The notes under the pieces were generated by a model. It was not told where the DNA came from. It ran no database searches and was given only the letters and a program-made list of their open reading frames with translations. The position numbers and the translations under genes were made by a program. DNA of 59,347 nucleotides from Streptomyces sp. OR43 (GTDB lineage: Bacteria; Actinomycetota; Actinomycetes; Streptomycetales; Streptomycetaceae). Within the stretch, counting starts at the first letter, position 1; each line of letters starts with the position of its first letter. Positions 30,378-39,363 of the stretch are shown here, piece after piece. The stretch spans positions 3,666,076 to 3,725,422 of the forward strand of contig NZ_RDBK01000043.1 in NCBI RefSeq assembly GCF_008042275.1, written 5' to 3'.

Positions 30378-31499
30378 CTACTGCTCCGACAGCCGCGCGA
30401 GCGCCCCGGGCGCTTCCTCCACCGTGTCCACGAGCGCGATCCGCGACTCCATCGGCCGGCCCGCCGCGAGGGCCCGAAGCAGTGGCCAGGCGGGGAGTTC
30501 CCGTGTCCAGTGGTCCCGGCCGACCAGCACCATCGGGGACGGTTCGCCGCGTGAGCCGTAGTAGTTCGGGGTGGTGCTGTCGAAGATCTCCTGGACGGTG
30601 CCGGCCGCGCCGGGCAGGAAGACGACGCCCGCGGTCGAGCGGGCCAGCAGGCCGTCCTCGCGCAGGGCGTTGGCGAAGTACTTGGCGATGTGGCCGGCGA
30701 ACGGGTTCGGCGGCTCGTGGCCGTAGAACCAGGTGGGAATCGACACCGACCCGCCGCCGCCCGGCCACTGCTCCCGTACGGCGAACGCCGCCAGCGCCCA
30801 GTCGGTGACCGACGGGGTGAACGAGGGGACCGCGCCCAGGAGTTCGCAGGCCTTGTCCAGCACCGCGTCGGGGTGCGGGGCCGCGTAGGCGCCGAGGTTC
30901 GCCGCCTCCATCGCGCCCGGGCCGCCGCCGGTGGCCACCGTCAGGCCGCTGCGGGCCAGGTTCCTGCCGAGGCGGGCCGCGGCCGTGTACGGGGCGCTGC
31001 CGCGGGGTGTCGCGTGGCCGCCCATCACGCCGACGACCCGTTCCCCGACGAGGAGTTCGTCCAGCGCGTCGGAGACCGCGTCGTCGTGGAGCGCCCGCAG
31101 CATCGAGGCGAACGTGTCGCCGTCCGAGCGGGTGCGGCAGAACCAGCGGTAGGCGCGGGCGTCGGGTGTCGCCTCGTAGCCGCCCCGGGCCAGCCCCTCG
31201 TAGAGCGCGTCGGGGGAGTAGAGCAGACCGCGGTACGGGTCGAAGGGGAGCCCCGGAACGGGAGGGAAGACGACCGCGCCGTCGGCCCGTACCTTCTCGG
31301 CGGCCCCGGGCTCCATCCGGCAGCCGAGGAAGACGGCGCCGGAGGTGTCGGTGGCCAGCAGCGCCGCGCTGCGCCCGGTCAGGTCGACGGACTGGACGCG
31401 GTGTCCGGCCAGCGGGCCGGCTGCGACCGCCGCGTCGAACTCGGCGAGCGTCTCGATCTCGATGCCCGGTGCGGGGTTGCTCTCTCGCGCGTTCTGCAC
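30378..31499 (-). CDS. LOG-family (cytokinin riboside phosphoribohydrolase-like) protein
   Basis: A 373-residue Rossmann protein. The C-terminal half carries the LOG/TIGR00730-like motifs: VATGGGPGAMEAANLGA and, in place of PGGxGTxxE, LPGAAGTVQEIF. Family enzymes remove ribose 5'-phosphate from nucleoside monophosphates. The N-terminal 150 residues (FLGCRMEPGAAEKVRADGAV, PFDPYRGLLYSPDALYEGL) form an extension seen in the larger actinobacterial members. Substrate is not predictable. Start 31499, by the conserved N-terminus. It converges on the thi operon and is co-directional with the ABC pair. Confidence 0.8.
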   Translation of the reverse strand: MQNARESNPAPGIEIETLAEFDAAVAAGPLAGHRVQSVDLTGRSAALLATDTSGAVFLGCRMEPGAAEKVRADGAVVFPPVPGLPFDPYRGLLYSPDALYEGLARGGYEATPDARAYRWFCRTRSDGDTFASMLRALHDDAVSDALDELLVGERVVGVMGGHATPRGSAPYTAAARLGRNLARSGLTVATGGGPGAMEAANLGAYAAPHPDAVLDKACELLGAVPSFTPSVTDWALAAFAVREQWPGGGGSVSIPTWFYGHEPPNPFAGHIAKYFANALREDGLLARSTAGVVFLPGAAGTVQEIFDSTTPNYYGSRGEPSPMVLVGRDHWTRELPAWPLLRALAAGRPMESRIALVDTVEEAPGALARLSEQ

Positions 31500-31515
31500 A
31501 CCGTCATGCTACGGA

Positions 31516-31541
31516 CCGGCCGGGGAGCACGCCCCGGCCGG
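31516..31541 (-). terminator. Hairpin after the ABC permease gene
   Basis: CCGGCCGGGG (31516-31525) pairs with CCCCGGCCGG (31532-31541), a 10-bp stem with a 6-base loop, 8 bases past the permease stop. No T run is present. Confidence 0.5.
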
Positions 31542-31548
31542 AACCGGT

Positions 31549-32733
31549 TCAGGCGGTCAGCGGAAGCGCGGCCAGTTCGGCGATCGCCCAGGTCAGCGGA
31601 GCGAACACGAGCAGCAGGGCGGCCGCGCGCAGCGCCGTCGCCGCGCGCAGCGCCGAGGCCGGGGCGCCGAGCCGCAGCAGCGCCCGAGCCGTGTCGGCAC
31701 GCGCCTGCTTCGCCTCCAGCGCGGAGGTCAGCAGCGTCGCGGTGGTGCAGCCGATGACGAGTACGGCGCCGAGTGCGGTGAGCGGGCCGAAGGGCCGTGG
31801 CCCCGTCCCGTACAGCGCGAACGCGGCGATCACCGCGGCGACGACCGCGCAGACGACGCCCAGCGGCCGGCCGATCCGGCGGGCCTCGTTCATCAGGACG
31901 CGGCCCGCCAGCAGGCGTACGGCTCCGGGACGCACCGCCTGGAGCAGCCGCCCGCACAGGTAGGTCAGCCCCGGGCCCGCCGTGGCGAGACCGATCGCGG
32001 TCAGCGTCCACCCCACCAGGACCCAGGCTGGTGTGGAGTCGAGCTTGCCGGGGAGAGGGAAGGGGCTGCCGGTCGAACCGCGGTTCGCGTACGCCTCGAC
32101 GGCCAGTCCGGCGGCGGCCAGAGCGACGCCCCACGGCAGCCCGGTGGGCGGCGCCGCCGGGGCCGGGATCTGCTCCTCGGGCAGCAGGTCGTCCGCGTCC
32201 TCCGGGGTGCCCGTGGCCCGCGGCGGGGCGGTGCGCAGCGCCATCGCGCTCGCCGTCGCGGCGGCCGCGGGCACCAGGGCCAGCAGGACGAGGGCGGCGG
32301 CCAGGGGCAGCGGAGCCCCGGCGCCGAGCAGGCCGGCCGCGGCGCCGTCGAAGGGCAGCCCGGACAGGTCGCCGCGCAGGTGGAGGAAGAAGAGCAGCGC
32401 CACCATCGAGCCGAGGGTGCACGAGACGGCGGTGGAGACCGCGGCGAGCACGCTGAGCCGCACCGGCCCGAGGCCGACGGCGGACAGTCCGGCGCGCGGG
32501 CGGGTGCTCGGGTCGGTACGCGCCACCGCGACCGCGAACTGCACCGTGGCGGCGAGCGGTACGAAGCACCACAGCAGCCGCAGTACGGAACCGGCGGAGT
32601 GCGCCGGGTGCCCGGAGGCGTAGCCGAGGGTGCACAGCAGGAGGAAGCCGACCCCTGCGGAGGCGGCCGCGACGAGCAGGCGCCGCATCAGGACCAGTGG
32701 GTGGGAACCGCGGGCTAGACGGAGAGCGAGCAC
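31549..32733 (-). CDS. ABC transporter membrane protein, FtsX-like
   Basis: A 394-residue membrane protein with about eight hydrophobic segments, for example LLVAAASAGVGFLLLCTLGY, LLWCFVPLAATVQFAVAVA and FGPLTALGAVLVIGCTTATL. An ADDLLPEEQIPAPAAPP linker lies in the middle. It resembles half of a MacB/FtsX-type exporter. GTG 32733 lies inside the end of the ATPase gene (19-base overlap), so the two are coupled. Upstream codons in this frame belong to the antisense-like extension and were excluded. Substrate unknown; antibiotic or peptide export is possible but unsupported. Confidence 0.75.
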   Translation of the reverse strand: MLALRLARGSHPLVLMRRLLVAAASAGVGFLLLCTLGYASGHPAHSAGSVLRLLWCFVPLAATVQFAVAVARTDPSTRPRAGLSAVGLGPVRLSVLAAVSTAVSCTLGSMVALLFFLHLRGDLSGLPFDGAAAGLLGAGAPLPLAAALVLLALVPAAAATASAMALRTAPPRATGTPEDADDLLPEEQIPAPAAPPTGLPWGVALAAAGLAVEAYANRGSTGSPFPLPGKLDSTPAWVLVGWTLTAIGLATAGPGLTYLCGRLLQAVRPGAVRLLAGRVLMNEARRIGRPLGVVCAVVAAVIAAFALYGTGPRPFGPLTALGAVLVIGCTTATLLTSALEAKQARADTARALLRLGAPASALRAATALRAAALLLVFAPLTWAIAELAALPLTA

Positions 32734-33452
32734 GCCGCGCGGCCCTCCGTATCGGCCTCGGCGGGCAGGGCGACCGTGGCGACCCGGCGTCCGTCCAGCA
32801 GCGGCACCACACGGTCGGCGAGCGCGGCGATCTCCGCGTCGTGCGTGGCGAGCACCACCGTGATGCCGTGCGAGCGGGCCGCGCTGGTGAGGGTGCGCAG
32901 GACATGAGCGCGGTCGGTGCGGTGCAGCGTGGCGGTCGGCTCGTCGGCGAAGATCACCGAGGGCGCGGCGGCCAGCGCGCGGGCCACCGAGATCCGCTGC
33001 CGCTGGCTCTGCTGGAGGGTGTGCGGCCGCTTCCGCGCGCACATGCCGATGTCGAGGCGCTCCAGCCACTCCATGGCGGCCTTCTTGGCCTCCCGGCGCC
33101 CGGTGCCGCGCAGCATCAGCGGCAGGGCGGTGTTCTCCCAGGTGTTCAGTTCCGGGACGAGCTGGGGTTCCGGGGCGATCCAGCCGAACTTGTCGCGGCG
33201 CAGCCGCTCCCGCAGCCGCGGTCCCATGGTGTGGACCGGGACGCTGTTGAACCACACCTCGCCCTGCTGGGGCACCAGCTGGCCGGAGAGACAGTGCAGC
33301 AGGGTCGTCTTGCCGCTGCCGCGCGGGCCGGTCACCGCGAGGATCTCGCCGTCGCGGATCCCCAGGGAGACCCCGCCGAGCGCGGGTGAGCCGTTGTGGG
33401 AGTGCTGCAGGGAACGCGCCCAGATCACGTCGTTGTCCGGCGGGGCCACCAT
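32715..33452 (-). CDS. ABC transporter ATP-binding protein
   Basis: A 245-residue ABC ATPase of the LolD/MacB size class. Walker A is VTGPRGSGKTTLLHC, the signature region reads TLQQSQRQRISVARALA (the canonical LSGGQ replaced by LQQSQ), Walker B is SVIFADEPTATLH and the switch His is in LATHDAEIAAL. The altered signature is notable but occurs in some actinobacterial exporters. Start ATG 33452 (MVAPPDND); the frame extends to GTG 33461. It is coupled to the permease gene. A perfect 22-bp palindrome upstream may regulate it. Confidence 0.82.
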   Translation of the reverse strand: MVAPPDNDVIWARSLQHSHNGSPALGGVSLGIRDGEILAVTGPRGSGKTTLLHCLSGQLVPQQGEVWFNSVPVHTMGPRLRERLRRDKFGWIAPEPQLVPELNTWENTALPLMLRGTGRREAKKAAMEWLERLDIGMCARKRPHTLQQSQRQRISVARALAAAPSVIFADEPTATLHRTDRAHVLRTLTSAARSHGITVVLATHDAEIAALADRVVPLLDGRRVATVALPAEADTEGRAACSLSV

Positions 33453-33482
33453 GGCGTACACCTCGGTTCAGATCAGATATCC

Positions 33483-33504
33483 CGTTCCCCCGTACGGGGG
33501 AACG
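33483..33504. promoter_or_regulatory. Perfect 22-bp palindrome upstream of the ABC pair
   Basis: CGTTCCCCC-GTAC-GGGGGAACG is a perfect dyad about 30 bases upstream of the ABC ATPase start. This is a good operator shape for a dimeric regulator; none is adjacent. Confidence 0.55.
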
Positions 33505-33707
33505 AAGGCGGGGCCGATCGGTCACTCGGCACCGTAGGGATTCGGACCGCGGTGTGCGCACAGCACGCGGCCCGGGTGCGCTTCTTCCCACTCGAATGGG
33601 CGCATCCGGGCCGCGTGGACCGTATGAAATGACCGCTGGAGGGTCCTCGGGGGACGGTCAAGCGGTGGTCAAGCCGCTGCCGGCCGTTGGGCCGTCCGGC
33701 CCAGCGG

Positions 33708-35069
33708 TCAGAGCTTCGTCCAGGCCTCCGTCAGGACGGACCGCAGGATGCCCTCGATCTCGTCGAACGTGGACTGGTCGGAGATCAGCGGCGGTGCCAG
33801 CTGGACGACCGGGTCGCCGCGGTCGTCGGCCCGGCAGTACAGGCCGTTGTCGTACAGCGCCTTGGAGAGGAATCCGTACAGGACGCGCTCGGTCTCCTCG
33901 TCGGTGAAGGTCTCCTTGGTGACCTTGTCCTTCACCAGCTCGATGCCGTAGAAGAAGCCGTTGCCCCGGACGTCGCCGACGATCGGCAGGTCGTGCAGCT
34001 TCTGGAGTGTGGTGAAGAAGGCGTTCTCGTTGTCGAGGACGTGCTGGTTGAGGCCCTCGCGCTCGAAGATGTCGAGGTTGGCGAGGCCGACCGCCGCGGA
34101 CACCGGGTGGCCGCCGAAGGTGTAGCCGTGCAGGAAGGTGTTGTCGCCCTCGTAGAACGGCTCGGCGAGCTTGTCCGAGATGATGCAGGCACCGATCGGC
34201 GAGTAGCCCGAGGTCATGCCCTTGGCGCAGGTGATCATGTCCGGCACGTAGCCGAACTTGTCGCAGGCGAACATCGTGCCGAGGCGGCCGAAGGCGCAGA
34301 TGACCTCGTCGGAGACGAGCAGCACGTCGTACTTGTCGCAGATCTCGCGGACGCGCTGGAAGTAGCCGGGCGGGGGCGGGAAACAGCCGCCCGCGTTCTG
34401 TACGGGCTCCAGGAACACGGCCGCGACGGTGTCCGCGCCCTCGAAGAGGATCTCCTGCTCGATCTGGTCGGCGGCCCAGCGGCCGAAGGCCTCCGGGTCG
34501 TCGCCGAAGAGCGGGGCGCGGTAGATGTTGGTGTTCGGAACCTTGTGTGCGCCGGGGACCAACGGCTCGAAGGGTGCCTTGAGCGCAGGCAGGCCGGTGA
34601 TCGACAGGGCGCCCTGCGGGGTGCCGTGATAGGCGACCGCACGCGAGATGACCTTGTACTTGGTCGGCTTGCCCTTGAGCTTGAAGTACTGCTTGGCCAG
34701 CTTCCAGGCGGTCTCGACCGCCTCACCGCCACCGGTGGTGAAGAAGACCTTGTTGAGGTCGCCCGGGGCGTAGTCCGCGAGGCGCTCGGCCAGCTCGACG
34801 GCCTTCGGGTGGGCGTAGGACCACACCGGGAAGAAGGCCAGCTCCTGGGCCTGCTTGTACGCGGCCTCGGCGAGCTCGTGACGGCCGTGGCCCGCGTTGA
34901 CGACGAACAGGCCGGACAGCCCGTCGAGGTAGCGCTTGCCCTGGTCGTCGTAGATGTAGGTGCCCTCACCACGCACGATGGTGGGAACGCTTGCGTTCTC
35001 GTAGTCCGACATGCGGGTGAAGTGCATCCACAGGTGGTCGTACGCGGTCCGGCTGAGGTCCTTGCTCAC
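33708..35069 (-). CDS. Class III aminotransferase, putative polyamine:pyruvate type
   Basis: A 453-residue PLP enzyme. The PLP-binding region has TTGGGEAVETAWKLAKQYF, the DE pair in LLVSDEVICAFGR and the Schiff-base lysine in ITCAKGMTSGYSPIG. The family (fold type I, SpuC/PatA-like) transfers the terminal amino group of putrescine and related amines to pyruvate or 2-oxoglutarate, giving aminoaldehydes. GTG 35069 lies two bases after the Lrp stop, so it is in one operon with that regulator. It is divergent from an aldehyde dehydrogenase that would use its product. The exact amine substrate is inferred from context. Confidence 0.85.
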   Translation of the reverse strand: MSKDLSRTAYDHLWMHFTRMSDYENASVPTIVRGEGTYIYDDQGKRYLDGLSGLFVVNAGHGRHELAEAAYKQAQELAFFPVWSYAHPKAVELAERLADYAPGDLNKVFFTTGGGEAVETAWKLAKQYFKLKGKPTKYKVISRAVAYHGTPQGALSITGLPALKAPFEPLVPGAHKVPNTNIYRAPLFGDDPEAFGRWAADQIEQEILFEGADTVAAVFLEPVQNAGGCFPPPPGYFQRVREICDKYDVLLVSDEVICAFGRLGTMFACDKFGYVPDMITCAKGMTSGYSPIGACIISDKLAEPFYEGDNTFLHGYTFGGHPVSAAVGLANLDIFEREGLNQHVLDNENAFFTTLQKLHDLPIVGDVRGNGFFYGIELVKDKVTKETFTDEETERVLYGFLSKALYDNGLYCRADDRGDPVVQLAPPLISDQSTFDEIEGILRSVLTEAWTKL

Positions 35070-35071
35070 GG

Positions 35072-35578
35072 CTATCGGGTTCCCCACATATAGGTCTGCT
35101 TCTTGAGCTTGAGGTAGACGAAGCTCTCGGTGGAGCGCACACCGGGAAGGGCCCGGATGCGTTTGTTGATCGTCTCCAGCAGGTGGTCGTCGTCCTCGCA
35201 GACGATCTCCACCATCAGGTCGAAGGAGCCCGCGGTCATCACCACGTACTCGCACTCGGTCATGGCCGTCAGGGCTTCCGCGACGGGGTCGAGGTCGCCC
35301 TCGACGTTGATCCCGACCATCGCCTGCCGCCGGAACCCCACGGTGAGGGGGTCGGTGACGGCGACGATCTGCATCACGCCCTGGTCGAGCAGCTTCTGGA
35401 CGCGCTGCCGCACGGCCGCCTCGGAGAGGCCGACGGCCTTGCCGATCGCGGCGTACGGGCGACGCCCGTCCTCCTGGAGCTGCTCGATGATTGCGAGGGA
35501 CACGGCATCGACCGCTGGGGACGATCCGTTCCCGGTCCTGGAGTCTGCGCTGCGACTGGCCACGGAGCCACTCTGCAC
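35072..35578 (-). CDS. Lrp/AsnC-family regulator
   Basis: A 168-residue regulator. The HTH is AIIEQLQEDGRRPYAAIGKA with VGLSEAAVRQRVQKLLDQGV (about 30-75). A RAM ligand-binding domain follows (GFRRQAMVGINVEG, CEYVVMTAGSFDLMVEIVCE). GTG 35578 fits the expected N-terminus; the frame also reaches TTG 35599. It is cotranscribed with the aminotransferase and divergent from the aldehyde dehydrogenase, so it probably controls both from the 163-base gap in response to an amine or amino acid. I could not identify its operator. Confidence 0.88.
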   Translation of the reverse strand: MQSGSVASRSADSRTGNGSSPAVDAVSLAIIEQLQEDGRRPYAAIGKAVGLSEAAVRQRVQKLLDQGVMQIVAVTDPLTVGFRRQAMVGINVEGDLDPVAEALTAMTECEYVVMTAGSFDLMVEIVCEDDDHLLETINKRIRALPGVRSTESFVYLKLKKQTYMWGTR

Positions 35579-35741
35579 CGGGACTCGTCTGTCTCGCAAC
35601 CCTCAATCGATGAAATTCGTTGTCGATGGCCTCGGATCACACTGAATCCGAAGTTCGCGGCGGTTGGGTATGTCGAGACCGTTACCCATGCGACTAGGCT
35701 GGGCGTCTCACCCATTGGACGTGTCGACAGGAGGGGTGGTT

Positions 35742-37181
35742 GTGACCACCGAGGTGCGCCGTCTGCGCAACTACATCAACGGCGAGTTCCGGGACGCTGC
35801 CGACGGGCGGACCATCGACGTGGTCAACCCGGTGACGGAGGAGGTCTATGCGACCTCCCCGCTGTCGGGCGAGGCCGACGTCGATGCCGCGATGGCCGCC
35901 GCCGCTGCCGCCTTCCCCGCGTGGCGTGACGTCACGCCCGCCGAGCGCCAGCGAGCCCTGCTGAAGATCGCGGACGCCTTCGAGGAGCGGGCCGAGGACC
36001 TCATCGCGGCCGAGTCCGAGAACACCGGCAAGCCCATCGGGCTGACCCGCACCGAAGAGATCCCGCCGATGGTGGACCAGATCCGCTTCTTCGCGGGTGC
36101 CGCCCGGCTGCTGGAGGGCCGCTCGGCCGGCGAGTACATGGAGGGACTGACCTCCATCGTCCGCCGCGAGCCGGTCGGTGTCTGCGCGCAGGTCGCGCCG
36201 TGGAACTATCCGATGATGATGGCCGTCTGGAAGTTCGCCCCGGCGCTCGCCGCGGGCAACACCGTCGTCATCAAGCCGTCCGACACCACCCCGGCGTCCA
36301 CCGTGCTGATCGCGGAGATCATCGGGCAGATCCTGCCCAAGGGTGTCTTCAACGTCATCTGCGGCGACCGCGACACCGGCCGTGCGATGGTCGAGCACCG
36401 GACCCCGGCCATGGCCTCCATCACCGGTTCGGTCCGGGCCGGGATGCAGGTCGCCGAGTCCGCCGCCAAGGACGTCAAGCGGGTCCACCTGGAGCTCGGC
36501 GGCAAGGCTCCCGTCGTCGTGTTCGAGGACACCGACATCGCCAAGGCCGTCGAGGACATCTCGGTCGCGGGCTACTTCAACGCCGGGCAGGACTGCACGG
36601 CGGCGACCCGTGTGCTCGTCCACGAGTCGATCCACGACGAGTTCGTCACCGCACTGGCCAAGGCCGCCGCCGACACGAAGACCGGGCAGCCGGACGACGA
36701 GGACGTGCTCTACGGCCCGCTCAACAACGCCAACCAGCTCGCCCAGGTCAGCGGCTTCATCGAGCGGCTCCCCGCCCACGCCAAGGTCGAGGCCGGCGGC
36801 CACCGGGTCGGCGAGAAGGGCTACTTCTACGCCCCGACCGTCGTCTCCGGGCTCAAGCAGGACGACGAGATCATCCAGAACGAGGTCTTCGGACCGGTCA
36901 TCACCGTCCAGTCCTTCACGGACGAGGCGCAGGCCCTGGAGTGGGCCAACGGCGTCGACTACGCGCTGGCCTCCTCGGTGTGGACCAAGGACCACGGCCG
37001 CGCCATGCGGATGTCCAAGAACCTCGACTTCGGCTGTGTGTGGATCAACACCCACATCCCGCTCGTCGCCGAGATGCCGCACGGCGGGTTCAAGAAGTCC
37101 GGCTACGGCAAGGACCTCTCCGCCTACGGCTTCGAGGACTACACCCGCATCAAGCACGTCATGACCTCGCTCGACGGCTGA
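35742..37181 (+). CDS. Aldehyde dehydrogenase, gamma-aminobutyraldehyde type
   Basis: A 479-residue NAD-dependent aldehyde dehydrogenase. It has the cofactor region VCAQVAPWNYPMMMAVWKFA and NTVVIKPSDTTP, SITGSVRAGMQVAESA, the catalytic Glu in RVHLELGGKAPVVVFED and the active Cys in NAGQDCTAATRV. The C-terminal EMPHGGFKKSGYGKDLS and YGFEDYTRIKHVM resemble the PuuC/PatD-type enzymes that oxidise 4-aminobutanal to GABA. GTG 35742 follows AGGAGGGG. It is divergent from the aminotransferase-Lrp operon and terminated by an 18-bp hairpin. Confidence 0.9.
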   Translation: MTTEVRRLRNYINGEFRDAADGRTIDVVNPVTEEVYATSPLSGEADVDAAMAAAAAAFPAWRDVTPAERQRALLKIADAFEERAEDLIAAESENTGKPIGLTRTEEIPPMVDQIRFFAGAARLLEGRSAGEYMEGLTSIVRREPVGVCAQVAPWNYPMMMAVWKFAPALAAGNTVVIKPSDTTPASTVLIAEIIGQILPKGVFNVICGDRDTGRAMVEHRTPAMASITGSVRAGMQVAESAAKDVKRVHLELGGKAPVVVFEDTDIAKAVEDISVAGYFNAGQDCTAATRVLVHESIHDEFVTALAKAAADTKTGQPDDEDVLYGPLNNANQLAQVSGFIERLPAHAKVEAGGHRVGEKGYFYAPTVVSGLKQDDEIIQNEVFGPVITVQSFTDEAQALEWANGVDYALASSVWTKDHGRAMRMSKNLDFGCVWINTHIPLVAEMPHGGFKKSGYGKDLSAYGFEDYTRIKHVMTSLDG

Positions 37182-37200
37182 CCTTCACGGCATCCGTCAC

Positions 37201-37245
37201 GGACACGGCCCCGGGCGCACTGTGCGAGCGCCCGGGGCCGTGTCC
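37201..37245 (+). terminator. Perfect 18-bp terminator hairpin
   Basis: GGACACGGCCCCGGGCGC (37201-37218) and its exact complement (37228-37245) with a 9-base loop, 20 bases past the aldehyde dehydrogenase stop. No T run follows, as is common in Streptomyces. Confidence 0.8.
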
Positions 37246-37256
37246 ATGCCCCGCCA

Positions 37257-37312
37257 CCTAGGTGTTTTGACCCGCAGCCGTGTCAACGAGGCTGCGGGTC
37301 AAAACACCTAGG
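37257..37312. repeat. Perfect 23-bp inverted repeat with 10-base loop
   Basis: Arms 37257-37279 and 37290-37312 are exact complements, each opening with CCTAGGTGTTTTGACCCGC. It sits 12 bases after the terminator and about 285 bases before the PotD-like gene. The uniform T4 and A4 tracts inside the arms are unlike coding DNA here. It could be a second terminator, a small mobile hairpin or an operator. The gap 37313-37598 has no recognisable gene. Confidence 0.75.
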
Positions 37313-37598
37313 GCCTGGTGTCGAACTGCCGTCTGCCGCGCGACGCCACGCACGCACTCTCGCCGTACCGGTCCCAGGCCCCGGTACGGTCCAGTCCAGG
37401 GGCCTGGAGCCGGCACGCCGAGAGCACGCACCGGACGCCGCGCGGCCGCCCTTCGGGCGACGAAGGCAGTGTGTCGAGAAGCCCTGGCTCCTCGACAGGG
37501 TGTGCGCAGCGGGCGGGCGGCGCTGGACGGTTGGTCCATTGCCCGCCGCACCGGCCGACCGGCATCCTGCGCAGGTGCGAGCGATCCCGAACCACCCC

Positions 37599-38762
37599 AT
37601 GTCCCGCCGGTCCCTGCTCCGTGCCTTCGGGGCGGGAGCGGCCGGCGTCACGCTGGCCGGCTGCGGAGTCCCCGCCGCCTTCGTGGAGCCGGGCGACCGT
37701 GCCGGACGCGACTACTCCGCCGGCGATCACACCCTGCACTTCGCCAACTGGCCCCTCTACATCGACACGGACGACGAGGACGAGTCGAAGCGGCCCACCC
37801 TCGACGCGTTCAGCGAGCGGACCGGGATCTCCGTCACGTACACCGAGGAGATCAACGACAACGACGAGTTCTTCGGCAAGATCAGCCCGTCCCTGATGAA
37901 CCACCAGCAGACCGGCCGCGACCTGATCGTCATCAGCGACTGGATGGCGGCGCGGTTCGTCCGGCTGGGCTGGGTCCAGGAGATGGACCGGGCGAAGCAG
38001 CCCAACGTGGCGAAGTACCTCGACCCGCAGTTGCGTTCACCCGCCTTCGACAAGGGCCGGACGCAGAGCGTGCCCTGGCAGTCCGGCATCACCGGCATCG
38101 CGTACAACCGCAAGAAGCTCGGCCGGGAGATCAGGCACACGAGCGAACTGTGGGCGGACGACCTGCGGGGCAAGGTCACCCTGCTGTCCGGGCTCGACGA
38201 GTCCTTCGCCCTGCTGATGCAGGGCAACGGCGTCGACATCACCCGCTGGAAGCGGGACGACTTCTATGACATGTGCGACCAGGTGGAGAAGCTGGTGAAG
38301 ACCGGACACATCCGCCGCTTCACCGGCAACGACTACATCAAGGACCTCTCCACCGGAGACGTGCTCGCCTGCCAGGCGTACTCCGGTGACGTCATCCAGC
38401 TCCAGGCCGACAACCCCGACATCGAGTTCGTGGTGCCCGAGGAAGGGGCCGAGCTCTGGGCGGAGTCGCTCATGATCCCCAACCTCGCCCGCCACAAGCG
38501 CAGTGCGGAGAGGCTCATCGACTACTACTACGAGCCCGAGGTCGCCGCCGAGCTCGCCACCTGGGTCAACTACGTCTGCCCGGTGCCGGCCGCACGTGAG
38601 GTGCTCGCCTCGTCCAAGGACGAGGAGACCGCCGCGCTGGCGGAGGACCCGCTGATCTTCCCCGACGACGGCATGCGCAAGCGGCTGGCCATCGCCCGCG
38701 ACATCACGTCCGAGGAACGCACGGAATTCGCCAAGAAGTGGAACGCCGTCGTCGGCTTGTGA
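37599..38762 (+). CDS. Polyamine-binding lipoprotein, PotD/SpuD-like (orphan)
   Basis: A 387-residue secreted lipoprotein: twin-arginine-like SRRSLLRAFGAGAAG, lipobox VTLAGCGVP, then the PotD fold HFANWPLYIDTDDED, PTLDAFSERTGISVTYTEEI and NDNDEFFGKI, GRDLIVISDWMAARFVRLGW, RRFTGNDYIKDLSTGD and IDYYYEPEVAAELATWVNYV. It is a close paralogue of the product at 48606-49856 but has no permease or ATPase genes beside it, so it may share that transporter. The start is unclear: ATG 37599 has no ribosome site, and a GTG at 37575 is in frame. Confidence 0.82.
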   Translation: MSRRSLLRAFGAGAAGVTLAGCGVPAAFVEPGDRAGRDYSAGDHTLHFANWPLYIDTDDEDESKRPTLDAFSERTGISVTYTEEINDNDEFFGKISPSLMNHQQTGRDLIVISDWMAARFVRLGWVQEMDRAKQPNVAKYLDPQLRSPAFDKGRTQSVPWQSGITGIAYNRKKLGREIRHTSELWADDLRGKVTLLSGLDESFALLMQGNGVDITRWKRDDFYDMCDQVEKLVKTGHIRRFTGNDYIKDLSTGDVLACQAYSGDVIQLQADNPDIEFVVPEEGAELWAESLMIPNLARHKRSAERLIDYYYEPEVAAELATWVNYVCPVPAAREVLASSKDEETAALAEDPLIFPDDGMRKRLAIARDITSEERTEFAKKWNAVVGL

Positions 38763-38816
38763 AGTCCTCTCAGGGGCGGCGTAAAGGGCCGGTAAACGCG
38801 GGCGTACGCTGCGGAC

Positions 38817-39362
38817 ATGAGCGAGCGACGCGCCCTGCGGAGGCGTATACGCGTGTGGTTGGCCGTCTTCATCGTCTGTCTGGTTCTGAGCGGGCTGACC
38901 GCCTTCCCGCTCGTCCATGAACTGCGCTGGGCCGAGGACCTGCTGAGCTCCTCGGCCTCGCCCGTGCCCGAGCACTTCCCGGCCCTGATGGAGTGGATCA
39001 CCCGTGTCCGCACGGGGATCGACACGGCCGACGCCGAGTATCCGTTCGTGCTGTACGGCACCGACTGGCTGGCCTTCGCCCATCTCGTGATCGCGGTCGC
39101 CTTCTACGGCCCCTACCGCGATCCGGTCCGCAACATCTGGGTCATCGAGTTCGGCATGATCGCCTGTGCCGGAATCATCCCGCTCGCCCTGATCTGCGGT
39201 CCGATCCGCGACATCCCCTTCTGGTGGTCCGTCATCGACATGTCGTTCGGCGTCTTCGGGGTGATCCCGCTGCTGATCGTGCACCGCAAGATCAAGCGGC
39301 TGGAGGCCATGGAGCGGACACCGGAGCCGATGCCTGCCGCGGCGCCCGCCCCGGCGGCCTGA
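38817..39362 (+). CDS. Conserved four-TM membrane protein
   Basis: A 181-residue membrane protein with segments VWLAVFIVCLVLSGLTAFPL, WLAFAHLVIAVAFYGPY, VIEFGMIACAGIIPLALICG and SFGVFGVIPLLIVHRKI, a 50-residue external loop after the first segment, and an Ala/Pro tail. No family with known function is recognised. It starts at ATG 38817, 54 bases after the PotD-like gene on the same strand. Its stop lies one base before the stop of the convergent serine hydrolase gene. Confidence 0.75.
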   Translation: MSERRALRRRIRVWLAVFIVCLVLSGLTAFPLVHELRWAEDLLSSSASPVPEHFPALMEWITRVRTGIDTADAEYPFVLYGTDWLAFAHLVIAVAFYGPYRDPVRNIWVIEFGMIACAGIIPLALICGPIRDIPFWWSVIDMSFGVFGVIPLLIVHRKIKRLEAMERTPEPMPAAAPAPAA

Positions 39363-39363
39363 G

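Noticed and set aside
33687..35093. 468-codon plus-strand frame
   Set aside because: Exactly antisense to the aminotransferase, low complexity and without a ribosome site or family resemblance.
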